Assembly (NCBI GenBank): GCA_052067355.1
Contig: JBQHQH010000002.1
Location: 1-64,000, forward strand
From: CABMKH01 sp040797625
GTDB taxonomy: Bacteria > Bacillota > Clostridia > Tissierellales > Tissierellaceae
Length of the DNA: 64,000 nucleotides
Reading direction: 5' to 3'
In this document: piece by piece, positions 51,888-61,271 of the stretch
Layout: each line of letters begins with the position of its first letter
Numbering within the stretch: position 1 is the stretch's first letter
Made by a program: the position numbers and the translations under genes
The notes under the pieces: generated by a model
Databases searched by the model: none
Told to the model about the DNA's origin: nothing
Seen by the model: the letters and a program-made list of their open reading frames with translations, nothing else

Positions 51888-52391
51888 ATGGATTATACTG
51901 TAGTGGGTAAAATAATCAACACTCATGGAATTAAAGGTGAAGCCAAGATCTTTCCCATAACTGATGATATGGAGAGGTTTTCTTATCTTGAAAAAGCATA
52001 TATTGGTGAAGATAAAACAGAAGTCTTTCTTCAAAATGTAAGATACCACAAGGGAATTGTCATCGTTAAGTTTAGAGAATTTGACAATATAAATCAAGTT
52101 ATAGATTTTATAGATGATTTTATATATGTAGATGATGAACATAGGATAATCCTGCCAGATAATCATTACTTTATACACGATTTAAGAGATTGTGATGTAT
52201 TTGATATGTCAGGTAGGAAGATAGGTGTTGTCAAGGATGTGCTTCAGACAGGAGGAAATGATGTATATATAGTAGATGATGATATCAATAAAAAAGAATA
52301 TCTCATTCCTGCTGTTAAAGATTTTATCAAAAAAGTGGATGTTTCAGATAAGAAGATTGTCATTGACCCTATTGAAGGAATGATAGAATGA
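51888..52391 (+). CDS. rimM: Ribosome maturation factor RimM
   Basis: RimM assists 30S head assembly around S19. The 167-residue protein has the N-terminal beta-barrel (VVGKIINTHGIKGEAKIFPITDD) and the C-terminal PRC-barrel (LRDCDVFDMSGRKIGVVKDVL, then YLIPAVKDFIKKVD). ATG 51888 follows TAGGTGCAAAAT. Its TGA overlaps the trmD ATG (ATGA), so the two are translationally coupled. Confidence 0.95.
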   Translation: MDYTVVGKIINTHGIKGEAKIFPITDDMERFSYLEKAYIGEDKTEVFLQNVRYHKGIVIVKFREFDNINQVIDFIDDFIYVDDEHRIILPDNHYFIHDLRDCDVFDMSGRKIGVVKDVLQTGGNDVYIVDDDINKKEYLIPAVKDFIKKVDVSDKKIVIDPIEGMIE

Positions 52392-53122
52392 AAATTGACG
52401 TTCTGACATTGTTTCCAGAATTCTTTTCTAATCTATATAGCTGGAGTATAATAGGAAGAGCCATAGATAATGGAATTCTCCAAATAGACTATACAGATAT
52501 AAGAGATTTTTCTGAGAATAAACATAGAAAGGTAGATGACTATCCATTTGGTGGAGGTCCTGGAATGGTCATGGCTCCTGGACCAATATATGGTGCAATA
52601 AAGAGTGTAAAAAGAGATAATTCTAAAGTTATCTATCTATCACCTCAAGGTAAGAAACTAGATCAGGAAATTGTAAATGAACTGTCTAAAGAAAGCCATA
52701 TTGTCCTCTTATGTGGCCATTATGAAGGAATAGATAATAGAATAATAGAAAATTATATAGACGATGAGATTTCAATAGGGGACTATGTGTTGACTGGTGG
52801 TGAAATACCTGCTATGGTTCTTGTAGATGCTATAACAAGGCTATTACCAGGTGTATTAAGTAGCCATGAATCCTATATGGATGAATCTCATTATAATGGA
52901 TTGTTAGAATATCCTCAATACACTAGACCTAGGGAGTTTAAAGGTATAAAGGTACCAGATATATTATTATCAGGTAATCATCTAAAGATCAAAGAGTGGC
53001 GATATTACCAATCCCTAAAAATGACATCTCTAAAGAGACCAGACTTACTTAAAGATTTAAATTTAGATATAGAAGATAGAAAATTGTTATCACAGATTGA
53101 AGAGGAAATTGATAATAAATAG
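52388..53122 (+). CDS. trmD: tRNA (guanine-37-N1)-methyltransferase
   Basis: TrmD makes m1G37 in tRNAs reading CNN, UGG-like and related codons and so prevents +1 frameshifts; tRNA-Pro(GGG), encoded at 292-368, is one of its classic substrates. The 244-residue SPOUT protein has DYPFGGGPGMVM, LLCGHYEGIDNRI, ISIGDYVLTGGE and the C-terminal YPQYTRPREF. Four-base overlap with rimM. Confidence 0.97.
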   Translation: MKIDVLTLFPEFFSNLYSWSIIGRAIDNGILQIDYTDIRDFSENKHRKVDDYPFGGGPGMVMAPGPIYGAIKSVKRDNSKVIYLSPQGKKLDQEIVNELSKESHIVLLCGHYEGIDNRIIENYIDDEISIGDYVLTGGEIPAMVLVDAITRLLPGVLSSHESYMDESHYNGLLEYPQYTRPREFKGIKVPDILLSGNHLKIKEWRYYQSLKMTSLKRPDLLKDLNLDIEDRKLLSQIEEEIDNK

Positions 53123-53151
53123 TTGAATTCAGTTATATCATATGCTATAAT
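53123..53151 (+). promoter_or_regulatory. rplS promoter
   Basis: TTGAAT (53123-53128), 17 bases, TATAAT (53146-53151), with TGC before it as an extended -10. It starts directly after the trmD stop, allowing rplS to be expressed apart from trmD. Confidence 0.75.
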
Positions 53152-53162
53152 ACCTAGGTATG

Positions 53163-53215
53163 AATTACAGATGGTCCTCTGCTTATTGCAAGAACATCTA
53201 TGGAGAAGGGAGGTT
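53163..53215 (+). promoter_or_regulatory. L19 leader (ribosomal protein autoregulatory RNA)
   Basis: AGATG (53169-53173) pairs with CATCT (53195-53199), enclosing GGTCCTCTGC, a short TTATT loop, and GCAAGAA. This resembles, from memory, the Bacillota L19 leader found just before rplS. It lies between the rplS promoter and its AGGGAGG ribosome-binding site. Confidence 0.6.
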
Positions 53216-53221
53216 TGAACA

Positions 53222-53569
53222 GTGGATATAATAAAGATATTAGAAGAAGAGCAATTGAGAAAAGATTTACCTACTTTTAATGTAGGTGATACTGTTCAAG
53301 TTCATTATAGAGTTGTTGAAGGAACACGTGAAAGAATACAAGTATTTGAAGGTACAGTAATCAAGAGGAAGGGCGGAGGAGCCAGAGAGACATTTACCGT
53401 AAGAAGATTGTCCTATGGAGTAGGTGTTGAAAGGACATTCCCTCTAAACTCTCCTAGAATTGATAAACTTGTAGTAACTAGAAAAGGTAAAACTAGAAGA
53501 GCAAAACTTTACTATCTAAGAGATAGACAAGGTAAGGCAGCAAGGGTTAAAGAGAAGAGAATGTATTAA
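53222..53569 (+). CDS. rplS: 50S ribosomal protein L19
   Basis: L19 of 115 residues, located at the subunit interface. Conserved FNVGDTVQVHYRVVEGTRERIQVFEGTVI, then GVGVERTFPLNSPRI and AKLYYLRDRQGKAARVKEKR. The start is GTG 53222, following GGGAGGTTTGAACA. It has its own promoter, leader and terminator. Confidence 0.97.
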   Translation: MDIIKILEEEQLRKDLPTFNVGDTVQVHYRVVEGTRERIQVFEGTVIKRKGGGARETFTVRRLSYGVGVERTFPLNSPRIDKLVVTRKGKTRRAKLYYLRDRQGKAARVKEKRMY

Positions 53570-53572
53570 TAA

Positions 53573-53599
53573 ATTGGGACTGTAAAGTCCCATTTTTAT
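53573..53599 (+). terminator. Terminator after rplS
   Basis: TGGGACT (53575-53581) and AGTCCCA (53586-53592) form a stem with a GTAA loop, followed by TTTTTATA. Confidence 0.88.
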
Positions 53600-53618
53600 A
53601 TATTCTGGAGGTGGTATT

Positions 53619-54476
53619 TTGAATATAAATTGGTATCCTGGACATATGAAAAAGACAAGAGAATCTATTGAAAAAAGCCTTTCTATGGTAGACTTGGTCT
53701 TTGAATTAATAGATGCTAGAATTCCATATAGTAGTCAGAATCCAATTATAGATTCTATTATAAGAGATAAGCCACGAATTATTATATTAAATAAGGCAGA
53801 TTTATCAAGTGATATGGGAAACAGGAGATGGCAAGAATGTTTTAAGAAAAAAGGATTAAACTCCATATTATTTAATTCCTTAAATAGTAAAGATGTAGAT
53901 AAGTTAATAGCTATGTCTAAGTTGGTCACTGCAGAGAAAAAAGAATCCTATGAAAAAAGGGGAGTAATAAATAGACCTGTTAGGGCTATGATTATAGGTA
54001 TTCCCAATGTGGGAAAGTCTACATTGATCAATACACTTACAGGGCGAAAAGGAGCTAGGGTTGGAAATAAACCTGGAATAACTAAATCTAATCAGTGGAT
54101 TAAGACTAAGGGAGATTTAGAGTTATTAGATACTCCAGGAATATTGTGGCCTAAATTTGAGGATGAAAGTGTAGGGTTAAATCTGGCTTTTACAGGAGCT
54201 ATTAAAGATGAGATACTAGATAGGGAAACACTTGCGTTGAGGTTAATAGAACTATTAAGGAAAATATGTCCTGAATTGTTAGAAAAGAGATATAATTTTG
54301 AAATAAAGGATGACTCAGCTTTGGAAGTTATGATCAATATAGGCAAAAAGAGAGGATGTATAATCAAGGGAGGAGAAATTGACTATACCAAGGTAAGTAA
54401 TATAATCTTAGATGAGTTTAGAAAGGGTATAATAGGAAATATTACTTTGGAGTTTCCAGAGGAGAAGATGAGTTAA
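53619..54476 (+). CDS. rbgA: Ribosome biogenesis GTPase RbgA (YlqF)
   Basis: RbgA is a circularly permuted GTPase needed for late 50S assembly. The 285-residue protein starts NINWYPGHMKKTRE, a family hallmark, then has the permuted motif order NKADL before GIPNVGKSTLINTL and LDTPGILWP, with a C-terminal helical domain from about residue 200. TTG 53619 follows TGGAGGTGGTATT. It lies next to rnhB, as in Bacillus (ylqF-rnhB). Confidence 0.96.
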   Translation: MNINWYPGHMKKTRESIEKSLSMVDLVFELIDARIPYSSQNPIIDSIIRDKPRIIILNKADLSSDMGNRRWQECFKKKGLNSILFNSLNSKDVDKLIAMSKLVTAEKKESYEKRGVINRPVRAMIIGIPNVGKSTLINTLTGRKGARVGNKPGITKSNQWIKTKGDLELLDTPGILWPKFEDESVGLNLAFTGAIKDEILDRETLALRLIELLRKICPELLEKRYNFEIKDDSALEVMINIGKKRGCIIKGGEIDYTKVSNIILDEFRKGIIGNITLEFPEEKMS

Positions 54477-54477
54477 A

Positions 54478-55086
54478 ATGATGGACTTTGAAGAGAAGGC
54501 ATATAGAGAAGGATATAGTAATGTTGCCTGTATAGACGAGGTTGGAAGAGGATGTCTTTTAGGAGATGTAGTTGCTTGTGCTATAATATTGCCTAAAGGT
54601 TTGAGAATTGATGGGGTTAAAGATTCGAAGAAATTATCCGAAAAGAAGAGAGAGTATCTCTATGATATTATAGTAGAAAATTCAATAGGAATTGGTATAG
54701 GTCAGGTAGATTCTCGGACTATAGACAAAATAAATATTAAAGAAAGTGCTAGACTAGCTATGAAACTGGCTGTTGAAAATATAAGAGATAGATTTGGAAA
54801 TAAAATTGAAGCAGATTATCTGTTAATAGATGCAGAAAATGTAGATTTAGATATTCCACAAATGGGTATTGTTAAAGGTGATGACAAATGCCATGGCATA
54901 TCTTGCGCGTCTATAATTGCTAAGGTGTATAGAGATAGATTGTGTTTAAAATGGGAAGAAGAATTTCCGGGATATAATATAAAGAAACATAAGGGATATG
55001 GAACAAAAGAACACAGAGAAAATATATTGAGATTAGGAACTACGCCTATTCACAGAATGACTTTTTTAAAGAATATTATCAAGTAA
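54478..55086 (+). CDS. rnhB: Ribonuclease HII
   Basis: RNase HII removes ribonucleotides from DNA and RNA of RNA-DNA hybrids. The 202-residue protein has the catalytic DEVGRGCLLGDVV, the second acidic LLIDAENVD, and SIIAKVYRDRL, with the final GYGTKEHRENI. ATG lies one base after the rbgA stop, and its ribosome-binding site GGAG is inside rbgA, so translation is likely coupled. Confidence 0.96.
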   Translation: MMDFEEKAYREGYSNVACIDEVGRGCLLGDVVACAIILPKGLRIDGVKDSKKLSEKKREYLYDIIVENSIGIGIGQVDSRTIDKINIKESARLAMKLAVENIRDRFGNKIEADYLLIDAENVDLDIPQMGIVKGDDKCHGISCASIIAKVYRDRLCLKWEEEFPGYNIKKHKGYGTKEHRENILRLGTTPIHRMTFLKNIIK

Positions 55087-55106
55087 TAATTAGAGGGAAA
55101 ATAGTG

Positions 55107-55460
55107 ATGGATAATATAAAAAAAGGTAGAGTTGGAGAAGGAGTAGCTAGAAAATATTTATTAGATAAGGGATATAGAATATTAGAATCCAATTATAGAA
55201 ACAGAATAGGGGAAATAGATATAATTGCATTTTATAGAGGTGTTTTAGTATTTGTAGAAGTTAAGACTAGGACAAATACTAATTTTGGATACGCATATGA
55301 GGCGGTAAATCGTAAAAAACAGCTAAAAATAATAAACACTTCTATGATATATGTTAAAAGCAAAGGATATGGAAATATACAACTACGATATGACATTATT
55401 GAGGTTTATTTGACAGGAAAATCAGAGATCAATCACATAGAGAATGCTTTTTGTCTGTAA
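55107..55460 (+). CDS. yraN: YraN/UPF0102 nuclease-fold protein
   Basis: Small protein of 117 residues with the Holliday-junction-resolvase-like fold typical of UPF0102. GRVGEGVARKYLLDKGYRIL, RIGEIDIIAFY and VFVEVKTRTN supply the Asp, Glu and Lys of a PD-(D/E)xK-type nuclease core. Biochemical function is unproven in the family. ATG 55107 is preferred to the overlapping GTG 55104. The rnhB-yraN-comM-dprA-topA order is widely conserved. Confidence 0.92.
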   Translation: MDNIKKGRVGEGVARKYLLDKGYRILESNYRNRIGEIDIIAFYRGVLVFVEVKTRTNTNFGYAYEAVNRKKQLKIINTSMIYVKSKGYGNIQLRYDIIEVYLTGKSEINHIENAFCL

Positions 55461-55540
55461 GCTTTGGAAAATAGGGAATTCTAGCTATTACCCAGGCAAT
55501 TATCCAATCTGCCATAGAGTGATGAGAAAGGGGAATACAT

Positions 55541-57067
55541 ATGTATTCAAAGGTAAATACTTGTGTATTACAGGGGCTAAATGGATATATAATTGAAGTA
55601 GAGACAGACCTGTCTAGAGGCTTACCTGTCTTCAATATTGTTGGATTGCCAGATACTGCTATAAAGGAGTCTAAGGAGAGGGTTAGAGCTGCTATTAAAA
55701 ATAGTGGATACGAATTTCCACTAAATAGGATTACCATAAATTTAGCACCTGCGAATTTAAGAAAAGAGGGCTCTCAAATTGATTTGGCAATTGCCATGGG
55801 GATTTTAATGTCTAACAACATTATTCATGATGTAGATATAAAAGATATAGCATTTCTAGGAGAACTATCTTTAGATGGAAAAGTCAACCTTATTGAAGGG
55901 GCTTTACCTATGGTTATATCCTTAAGAGAACAAGACATAAGAAGATGCATAGTTCCCTATGAAAATAAAGAAGAATGTAGTGTTATTTCGGATATGGATA
56001 TTATTCCAGTGAAAGATTTAAATGAAGTTGTGGATTTTCTAAATGGAAAAGTTGAAATTGAACCTTTTAAGCATAGACAAGAGATTGAAACTGATGATGG
56101 AGATTTTTCTTTGGATTTTTCAGATATAAAAGGACAAGAAGGCCTTAAACGTGCCTTAGAGGTAGCTGCAGCTGGAGGACATAATATGCTTATTATAGGT
56201 CCACCAGGCTCTGGGAAGACCATGGCAGCTAGAAGATTACCTACTATTTTGCCTCTTCTTTCTTTTGAAGAATCCATAGAGGTGACGAAGATATATAGTA
56301 TTTCTGGTTTGTTAAATTCCAATGATTTGATCAAAGAGCGACCATTTAGATCTCCCCATCATACATGTTCAAGTTTTTCACTAATTGGCGGAGGAAGAAT
56401 TCCTAAGCCCGGTGAAGTATCTTTAGCTCACAATGGTGTCCTGTTTTTAGATGAATTACCAGAATTCAAGAGAAATGTATTAGAAGTCTTGAGACAACCT
56501 ATGGAAGATGGTGTTGTCCATATATCTAGAGTAAATGCCAGTATATCTTATCCAGCTAAATTCATGTTTGTTGCTAGCATGAATCCTTGCCCTTGTGGAT
56601 ACTTTGGTGATCCTCTCCACGAATGTACATGTTCCCAAAGGGATATAGATAGATATTTAAATAAGATTAGCTTTCCATTACTTGATAGAATAGATATCCA
56701 TCTAGAAGTTTTACCTGTTAAATATGGAGATTTAAAAGATGAAAATAAGTCTGAATCATCCCATGAAATTAGAGAGAGAGTAAAAAAAGCTAGGGATATT
56801 CAGTTAAATAGATATAGAGGAAAGAATATATATAATAATTCTCAGCTTCCAAACAAAGAGATAACTCGATATTGTAAATTGTCAAGTAGTTCAGAAAAGA
56901 TTATGAAATTGGCTTTTAATAAACAAAAGTTTAGTGCTAGAACCTATAATAAGATACTCAAAGTATCGAGAACAATTGCAGATCTTGATGGTGAGAAAGA
57001 TATTGCTGATAGACATATATTAGAGGCTCTAAGGTATAGAGCTTTAGATGATAAATATTGGAGGTAA
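55541..57067 (+). CDS. comM: ComM/YifB-family AAA+ ATPase (Mg-chelatase-like)
   Basis: ComM-type hexameric helicases promote branch migration during integration of foreign DNA. The 508-residue protein has the N-terminal Lon-protease-like fold (NIVGLPDTAIKESKERVRAAI, LAIAMGIL), Walker A GPPGSGKTMAARRLPTILP, Walker B VLFLDELPEF, a MNPCPCGYFGDP zinc-like motif and a C-terminal helical domain. ATG follows AAGGGGAATACAT. Its end overlaps the ribosome-binding region of dprA; the pair suggests transformation capacity or DNA uptake remnants. Confidence 0.94.
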   Translation: MYSKVNTCVLQGLNGYIIEVETDLSRGLPVFNIVGLPDTAIKESKERVRAAIKNSGYEFPLNRITINLAPANLRKEGSQIDLAIAMGILMSNNIIHDVDIKDIAFLGELSLDGKVNLIEGALPMVISLREQDIRRCIVPYENKEECSVISDMDIIPVKDLNEVVDFLNGKVEIEPFKHRQEIETDDGDFSLDFSDIKGQEGLKRALEVAAAGGHNMLIIGPPGSGKTMAARRLPTILPLLSFEESIEVTKIYSISGLLNSNDLIKERPFRSPHHTCSSFSLIGGGRIPKPGEVSLAHNGVLFLDELPEFKRNVLEVLRQPMEDGVVHISRVNASISYPAKFMFVASMNPCPCGYFGDPLHECTCSQRDIDRYLNKISFPLLDRIDIHLEVLPVKYGDLKDENKSESSHEIRERVKKARDIQLNRYRGKNIYNNSQLPNKEITRYCKLSSSSEKIMKLAFNKQKFSARTYNKILKVSRTIADLDGEKDIADRHILEALRYRALDDKYWR

Positions 57068-57071
57068 GAAA

Positions 57072-58169
57072 ATGGACAAATACACCGAAAGAGATGTTTT
57101 AATATGGTTAAATAGTCTAGGAATTACCAATAATATATTAGATAGATTATATGAATGCTTTCCAGATTTATGTGAATTATTATGGATAGACAAGAGTAAG
57201 ATGTTTAACATAAGTGGAATTAAAGAAAAATATTTAGAAAAGATAATCAGATATAGAAATATAGACTATATAGATGAAATTCTCAATAAATTGGAAGAAA
57301 ATAAAATAAATACCATGACCATATTAGATAGAAACTATCCTGATAGTTTGAAAAATATATATACTAAGCCTTATGTGCTATATGGTAAAGGCAATATGTT
57401 AGAAGAAGATAATTTAGCCATTGGAATAGTTGGAGCTAGAAAAGCTACATCTTATGGTAAATGGGCCTGTGAAAAGTTTGCAAAGGAATTGGCAAATATG
57501 GGTGTCACCATAGTAAGTGGTTTAGCTTTAGGGATAGATACAGTAGCACATAGTACTGCCTTAAGAGAAGGTGGGAGGACTATAGGAGTATTAGGAAATG
57601 GTATAGATGTAGTATATCCAAAGAGCAATAGAAGATTATATGATGAAGTGACAAAGCATGGAATGATTCTAACGGAATTTCCCTTGGGAACCCCACCTAT
57701 TGCCTACAACTTTCCACAGAGAAATAGGATAATATCAGGATTGTCCTTAGGAGTGATTGTAATTGAAGCTAAAGAAAAATCAGGTTCTTTGATTACAGCC
57801 CACCTAGCTTTAGAGCAGGGAAAAGAAGTATTTGCCCTTCCAGGGAATATAAATAGTCTATATAGTAAAGGGACAAATAGGTTAATTAGGGATGGTGCTA
57901 GACCTCTATTGGAAATAGAAGATATAATAGAGGAGATTGGAGAACTTCAATCTAGACTATCTCAAAGTAAAAGAGATAAAATAGACTACAAGGATCTAAG
58001 TGATGTTGAAATAAAAATCATTGAAACTATGAAAGATGGACCATTGCATAGTGATTTGATATCACATAGAACAGGTCTAGATATATCTACAGTAATTAGT
58101 ATAATTACGATTTTAGAACTAAAGGGGATTGTAAAGGAGTTAAACAGTAGAATATTTACACTCTGTTGA
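57072..58169 (+). CDS. dprA: DNA processing protein DprA
   Basis: DprA binds incoming single-stranded DNA and loads RecA during transformation. The 365-residue protein has an N-terminal helical region, the Rossmann-like core with GIVGARKATSYGKWAC, SGLALGIDTVAHSTAL, FPQRNRIISGLS, EAKEKSGSLITAHLALEQGKEVFALPGNI-type motifs, and a C-terminal winged-helix (about residues 300-365). ATG 57072 follows TTGGAGGTAAGAAA, four bases after the comM stop. Confidence 0.95.
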   Translation: MDKYTERDVLIWLNSLGITNNILDRLYECFPDLCELLWIDKSKMFNISGIKEKYLEKIIRYRNIDYIDEILNKLEENKINTMTILDRNYPDSLKNIYTKPYVLYGKGNMLEEDNLAIGIVGARKATSYGKWACEKFAKELANMGVTIVSGLALGIDTVAHSTALREGGRTIGVLGNGIDVVYPKSNRRLYDEVTKHGMILTEFPLGTPPIAYNFPQRNRIISGLSLGVIVIEAKEKSGSLITAHLALEQGKEVFALPGNINSLYSKGTNRLIRDGARPLLEIEDIIEEIGELQSRLSQSKRDKIDYKDLSDVEIKIIETMKDGPLHSDLISHRTGLDISTVISIITILELKGIVKELNSRIFTLC

Positions 58170-58191
58170 ATTACATATGGAGGTGTATGCG

Positions 58192-60276
58192 TTGGCAAAA
58201 AAATTAGTGATTGTAGAGTCACCTGCAAAAGCTAAAACAATAGGAAAGATATTAGGTAGAAATTATAAGGTGGTAGCATCAGTAGGTCATGTGAGAGATT
58301 TACCTAAGAGTACATTAGGTATAGATGTAGAAGATAATTTCAAACCTAAATATATAAATATCAGGGGGAAAGGCCCAATTATCAATGAATTAAGAAAAGA
58401 AGGGAAAAATGCAGATAAGATATATCTGGCAACTGACCCAGATAGGGAAGGGGAAGCTATATCTTGGCATTTAGCTCATATATTAAAGATAGATCCTAAT
58501 GAAAAAGTTAGAGTGGAATTTAATGAGATCACTAAAGATGCAGTAAAGAAGGCTATTAAAAATCCTAGGACTCTAGACTATGGGTTAATTGATGCACAAC
58601 AAGCTCGTAGGATATTAGATAGATTAGTAGGATATAAGATAAGTCCTCTACTGTGGAAGAAGATAAGGAAAGGATTAAGTGCTGGTAGGGTACAATCTGT
58701 TGCAACAAAGTTGATATGTGATCGGGAAGAGGAGATTGAAAACTTTATTCCTGAAGAGTATTGGAGTATCAAAGCTTTGTTAGAGAAGAATGGTGAAAAA
58801 TTCGAATCAGATTTTATAGGACAATTAATAGATGGAAAGGAAAAGAAGATTGAATTAAAGACTGAGGAACAGGTTAATGAGATAATATCCTCTTTAGATA
58901 GAGAAAATTTTAAAGTTCAAGATATAAAAAAGGGAACTAGAAGGAGAAATCCATATCCTCCATATACTACTAGTACACTTCAACAGGATGCTTCAAAGAA
59001 GCTTGGATTTAGTACTAAGAAGACCATGAGTATAGCACAACAGCTATACGAAGGTATTGACGTTAAAGGGGAAGGTACAGTAGGACTAATTACCTATATG
59101 AGAACTGATTCAACTAGAATATCTCAAGTTGCATTAGATGGAGCACGAGAATTTATCCATAGAGAATATGGCAAGGAATATTCAAATGGAGGAAAACAAT
59201 ATGGAAAGTCTAAAAAGGATACTCAAGATGCACATGAGGCTATAAGACCAACTGGATTTATGAGACAGCCTAAGGATATAAAAGAATCACTATCCAGTGA
59301 TCAATATAGATTATATGAATTGATATGGAATAGATTTATTGGCTCTCAAATGGCTCAAGCTAAGTATGATACCTTAAGTGTAAATATCTTAAGTAATGAT
59401 TGCTTATTTAGAGCATCTGGTAGCAAGCTGATATTTCCTGGGTTTTTAAAGGTATATTCTACAGTAGATGAGGAAAGGAAAGATATGGAAATTCCAAATC
59501 TCTCTATAAATGATATACTTAAAGTTAATGATATAGATCCAAAACAACATTTCACTCAACCACCAGCTAGATTTACAGAAGCTTCTTTGATTAAAACTCT
59601 AGAAGAAATTGGAGTAGGTAGACCTAGTACCTATGCACCTACTATTAGTACTATTTTAGCAAGGGATTATGTAATATTAGATAATAGATCTTTTTATCCT
59701 ACAGAACTTGGTATATTAGTGAATGATCTTTTGACTGAATACTTTGGTGAGATAGTCAATGAAGAATTTACAGCTGGATTAGAAGAGAGATTAGATGAGG
59801 TTGCAGAGGGAAAGTTTACTTGGGAAAGTGTAGTAGATAATTTTTACAGAGATTTTCATAGGTTTTTATTAGTAGCTGAAAAAGAAATTGACAAGATAGA
59901 GATCAAAGATGAAGTGACAGATGAGATATGTGAGAAATGTGGTAAAAATATGGTCATTAAATCTGGAAGATATGGGAAGTTTTTAGCATGTCCTGGATAT
60001 CCAGATTGTAAAAATACAAAACCTATATTAGATAAGATAAATGTAGGATGTCCATTATGTGATGGTGAGATCATTCGAAAAAAATCTAAAAGAGGAAGAG
60101 CTTTTTATGGTTGTACCAACTATCCAAAATGTAATTTTGTCTCTTGGGATGAACCAATAGAAGAAAGGTGCCCACAATGTAATTCATACATGACCATTAA
60201 AAGAAATAAAAAGGGAAATACCATAAGATGTAGCAATAAAGATTGTGGATATACTAAAAAAGAAAGTGAAAAATAA
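58192..60276 (+). CDS. topA: DNA topoisomerase I
   Basis: TopA relaxes negative supercoils. The 694-residue protein shows the Toprim start KKLVIVESPAKAKTIGKIL and DPDREGEAISWHL, the active-site tyrosine in TYMRTDSTRIS, and three C-terminal four-cysteine zinc domains (starting CEKCGKNM, CPLCDGEI, CPQCNSYM). TTG 58192 gives MAKKLVIVES and is seven bases after GGAGGTG; the ATG at 58177 overlaps that site and would add five residues. Confidence 0.96.
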   Translation: MAKKLVIVESPAKAKTIGKILGRNYKVVASVGHVRDLPKSTLGIDVEDNFKPKYINIRGKGPIINELRKEGKNADKIYLATDPDREGEAISWHLAHILKIDPNEKVRVEFNEITKDAVKKAIKNPRTLDYGLIDAQQARRILDRLVGYKISPLLWKKIRKGLSAGRVQSVATKLICDREEEIENFIPEEYWSIKALLEKNGEKFESDFIGQLIDGKEKKIELKTEEQVNEIISSLDRENFKVQDIKKGTRRRNPYPPYTTSTLQQDASKKLGFSTKKTMSIAQQLYEGIDVKGEGTVGLITYMRTDSTRISQVALDGAREFIHREYGKEYSNGGKQYGKSKKDTQDAHEAIRPTGFMRQPKDIKESLSSDQYRLYELIWNRFIGSQMAQAKYDTLSVNILSNDCLFRASGSKLIFPGFLKVYSTVDEERKDMEIPNLSINDILKVNDIDPKQHFTQPPARFTEASLIKTLEEIGVGRPSTYAPTISTILARDYVILDNRSFYPTELGILVNDLLTEYFGEIVNEEFTAGLEERLDEVAEGKFTWESVVDNFYRDFHRFLLVAEKEIDKIEIKDEVTDEICEKCGKNMVIKSGRYGKFLACPGYPDCKNTKPILDKINVGCPLCDGEIIRKKSKRGRAFYGCTNYPKCNFVSWDEPIEERCPQCNSYMTIKRNKKGNTIRCSNKDCGYTKKESEK

Positions 60277-60319
60277 ATAAATATCTGTACATTTAGTAAA
60301 ATTTGTAGTATTCTATATA

Positions 60320-60350
60320 TTGAATATTCTGAATAAGGATTTTGTATATT
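60320..60350 (+). promoter_or_regulatory. codY promoter region with CodY-box-like sequence
   Basis: AATATTCTGAATAAG (60323-60337) matches 11 of 15 positions of the CodY box AATTTTCWGAAAATT. It overlaps a possible promoter TTGAAT (60320-60325) / TATATT (60345-60350), whose 19-base spacer is long. Autoregulation is plausible but weakly supported. Confidence 0.35.
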
Positions 60351-60403
60351 CATAGGGAGATATAATAGAAAGATTAGAAGAAGAAATATGAGGAGGAAAT
60401 ATT

Positions 60404-61183
60404 ATGGAAAATCTATTACAGAAAACTAGAAGATTGAACAAATCATTGCAAGGCTATGGTCCAGAACCAGTGTCATTTGAAGAATTGAGTAGGATATTGA
60501 GTGATATCTTACAGGCTAATGTCTATATTGCAAGTAAAAAAGGAAGGGTATTAGGCTACAAATTATCGGATGGATTTGACTGTGATATAGTTGAATCAGA
60601 GGTTATGAAAGAAGAGAGATTCCCAGAAAAATACAATCAAGATCTATTGGAAATAAATGAGACTAAGGAAAATGTTAGAGAATTTCCTGAATGTGTCTTT
60701 GATGAATTTTCACAATGTAATTATCAAGATAAGATAGCTACGATTATACCTATAAATAGTGGTGGAAAAAGACTGGGAACCTTAGTTCTAGCTAGATTTG
60801 GTAAGGAGTTTACAGAAGAAGATTTGGTATTGGCAGAATACAGTGCAACTATTGTAGGAATGGAGATTTTAAGATCCAAAAGCGAGGAAATAGAAGAGGA
60901 AGCTAGAAAAAAATCTGTAGTTCAAATGGCTATTGGAACATTATCCTATTCTGAATTAGAAGCTATGGAACATATATTCAATGAATTAGATGGGAGTGAA
61001 GGTCTATTAGTAGCAAGTAAGATTGCTGACAGAGTTGGAATTACTAGATCTGTAATTGTAAATGCTCTAAGAAAATTTGAGAGTGCAGGTGTTATTGAAT
61101 CTAGGTCCTTGGGAATGAAGGGAACTCATATTAAGATTCTCAACGATAAGTTATTAGAGGAATTGAAAAAAGCTAGAGAGTAA
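60404..61183 (+). CDS. codY: GTP-sensing global regulator CodY
   Basis: CodY represses many stationary-phase, transport and amino-acid genes when GTP and branched-chain amino acids are high. The 259-residue protein has an N-terminal GAF domain (about residues 1-155, LLQKTRRLNKSLQG; FPEKYNQDLLEINETKENV) and a C-terminal winged helix with the recognition-helix motif ASKIADRVGITRSVIVNALRKFESAGVIE-like layout. ATG follows GAGGAGGAAATATT. It sits after topA, as in Bacillus-clade genomes. Confidence 0.96.
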   Translation: MENLLQKTRRLNKSLQGYGPEPVSFEELSRILSDILQANVYIASKKGRVLGYKLSDGFDCDIVESEVMKEERFPEKYNQDLLEINETKENVREFPECVFDEFSQCNYQDKIATIIPINSGGKRLGTLVLARFGKEFTEEDLVLAEYSATIVGMEILRSKSEEIEEEARKKSVVQMAIGTLSYSELEAMEHIFNELDGSEGLLVASKIADRVGITRSVIVNALRKFESAGVIESRSLGMKGTHIKILNDKLLEELKKARE

Positions 61184-61211
61184 AATTCTCCACAAAAAGG
61201 AAATAAAATGA

Positions 61212-61240
61212 TTGCTTAATAAATATCTATATGTTATACT
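61212..61240 (+). promoter_or_regulatory. rpsB promoter
   Basis: TTGCTT (61212-61217), 17 bases, TATACT (61235-61240), with TGT before it as an extended -10. The start point is near 61247. Confidence 0.65.
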
Positions 61241-61271
61241 ACTATAGTGATTACACACATTTTCGGATATT

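Noticed and set aside
55429..55737. Minus-strand frame spanning the yraN-comM gap
   Set aside because: Mostly antisense to comM, no start signal, no recognisable motif; the 80-base gap itself holds only the comM ribosome-binding region.
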